Positions 63,580 through 64,000 of a DNA stretch of 64,000 bases are shown here, piece after piece. The notes under the pieces were generated by a model. That model saw only the letters and a program-made list of their open reading frames with translations, was not told the origin of the DNA and ran no database searches. This DNA is from Pseudomonadota bacterium (GTDB taxonomy: Bacteria; Myxococcota; Myxococcia; Myxococcales; Myxococcaceae). The position numbers were made by a program, and so were the translations under genes. Positions within the stretch are counted from its first letter, which is position 1, and the number at the start of each line of letters is the position of its first letter. The DNA is taken from assembly GCA_023426545.1 (NCBI GenBank), contig JAFAAN010000037.1, positions 13,817 through 77,816 of the forward strand, in the 5' to 3' direction.

Positions 63580-64000
63580 ATGGCCTCTGGAAGCGCTCCG
63601 CTTTCAATGATTCATCCGGACTCCGAAGAGGTGGATGCCTCGCTGAAGGAGGGGGTGCTCCAACTGCTGCTCGAGCAGGCAGGGGAGGCCCTCGTGCTGG
63701 TGGATGTCACGGGGCGTGTGCTCGCTTTCAACAGAGAGGCCGGGCACCACTTCCGCATGGGCCGGCCGGAGCGCGCGGAGCATGGGTGGCTGCCAGGCTG
63801 TGTGTGGATGCGTGAGGAGGATGCGTCCATGTCGGTGGAGGTGCCGCCGCTGGCGCGCGCGCTCACCGGCGAGCCGGTGCCGGAGGCCCGCTGGCGCGTG
63901 CGCCGGCCGGATGGGACGCAGGCGGTGATGTGGGCCTCGGCGGTGCCGCTGGGGCCGCGGGAGGGGCGGGCCGCCGGCGCGCTGCTGCGCGCGTGCGAGG
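63580..64000 (+). CDS. PAS-domain protein, probable sensor kinase (partial)
   Basis: Open frame from ATG 63580 (alternative ATG 63607) continues through the window end, at least 140 codons. The visible part is a PAS domain: LLLEQAGEALVLVDVTGRV, LAFNREAGHHFRMG, then VRRPDGTQAVMWASAVPLG. PAS at the N-terminus and the divergent hybrid kinase suggest a sensor kinase or sigma-54 regulator continuing beyond. Partial at the 3' end. Confidence 0.7.
   Translation, partial: MASGSAPLSMIHPDSEEVDASLKEGVLQLLLEQAGEALVLVDVTGRVLAFNREAGHHFRMGRPERAEHGWLPGCVWMREEDASMSVEVPPLARALTGEPVPEARWRVRRPDGTQAVMWASAVPLGPREGRAAGALLRACE

Overview
The window is high-GC (about 70% by eye) bacterial chromosome. Gene content points to the Myxococcota, most likely a Myxococcaceae member (Myxococcus, Corallococcus or Pyxidicoccus type). 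Pointers are Ser/Thr-kinase-like proteins, many multi-domain histidine kinases, numerous lipoproteins, a sigma-54 activator, an ELWxxDGT protein, and a lipoprotein toxin cassette laid out like the SitBAI systems of Myxococcus. All calls come from reading translations and motifs; no database was searched.

Layout. 0-3.3 kb: a Ser/Thr kinase and a probable pseudokinase. 3.4-6.2 kb: a SitBAI-like cassette (secreted accessory protein, lipoprotein toxin, immunity candidate) followed by a decayed ORF. 6.2-8.9 kb: an alpha/beta hydrolase, then an IS graveyard: an IS5-type element with an in-frame stop and a -1 slippery site, a small ORF, and an inactivated transposase OrfA. 8.9-13.4 kb: YhaN/YhaO (SbcC/SbcD-like) nuclease pair. 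13.6-17.5 kb: a small lipoprotein and a four-gene, ATGA-coupled operon (unknown protein, membrane histidine kinase, class I isoprenoid-synthase-like enzyme, methyltransferase). 17.7-23.4 kb: metabolic and unknown genes, including an RhtA-like exporter, a predicted di-iron protein, a methyltransferase, a TPR protein, a hydrolase, and a molybdopterin oxidoreductase with its cytochrome b partner. 23.6-31.3 kb: a complete kdp operon with a 26-residue leader membrane peptide, KdpFABC, a KdpD reduced to its cytoplasmic N-terminal half, and a separate HAMP-PAS histidine kinase, with no KdpE. 31.3-33.1 kb: a PIN/HTH toxin-antitoxin module abutting a hemerythrin gene. 33.3-39.6 kb: a chemoreceptor, formate-THF ligase, a lipoprotein and a PAS histidine kinase.

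39.6-44.7 kb is a coherent sulfide-oxidation regulon: sulfide:quinone oxidoreductase, sigma-54 activator, persulfide-dioxygenase-like MBL enzyme, rhodanese and TauE/SafE exporter. Two well-formed -24/-12 promoters lie in it, each with an upstream triplet of GAAAC half-sites phased at 10-11 bp. 44.8-52.5 kb holds AsmA, lipoproteins, an ELWxxDGT protein and a DUF885 hydrolase. 52.6-56.3 kb is a BlaI/M56 signalling operon in which the M56 protein lacks a penicillin-binding sensor and carries 29-residue repeats, also found in the secreted protein encoded next to it; its sigma-70 promoter overlaps two palindromic operators. 56.3-64 kb: fatty-acid-hydroxylase-family enzyme, FUSC-like membrane protein, VWA protein, a large PAS/GAF hybrid kinase, and the start of a divergent PAS protein cut by the window edge.

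The most promising leads are the phased-site sulfide regulon, the BlaI/M56/29-residue-repeat system, the histidine-kinase/isoprenoid-enzyme operon and the SitBAI-like cassette.
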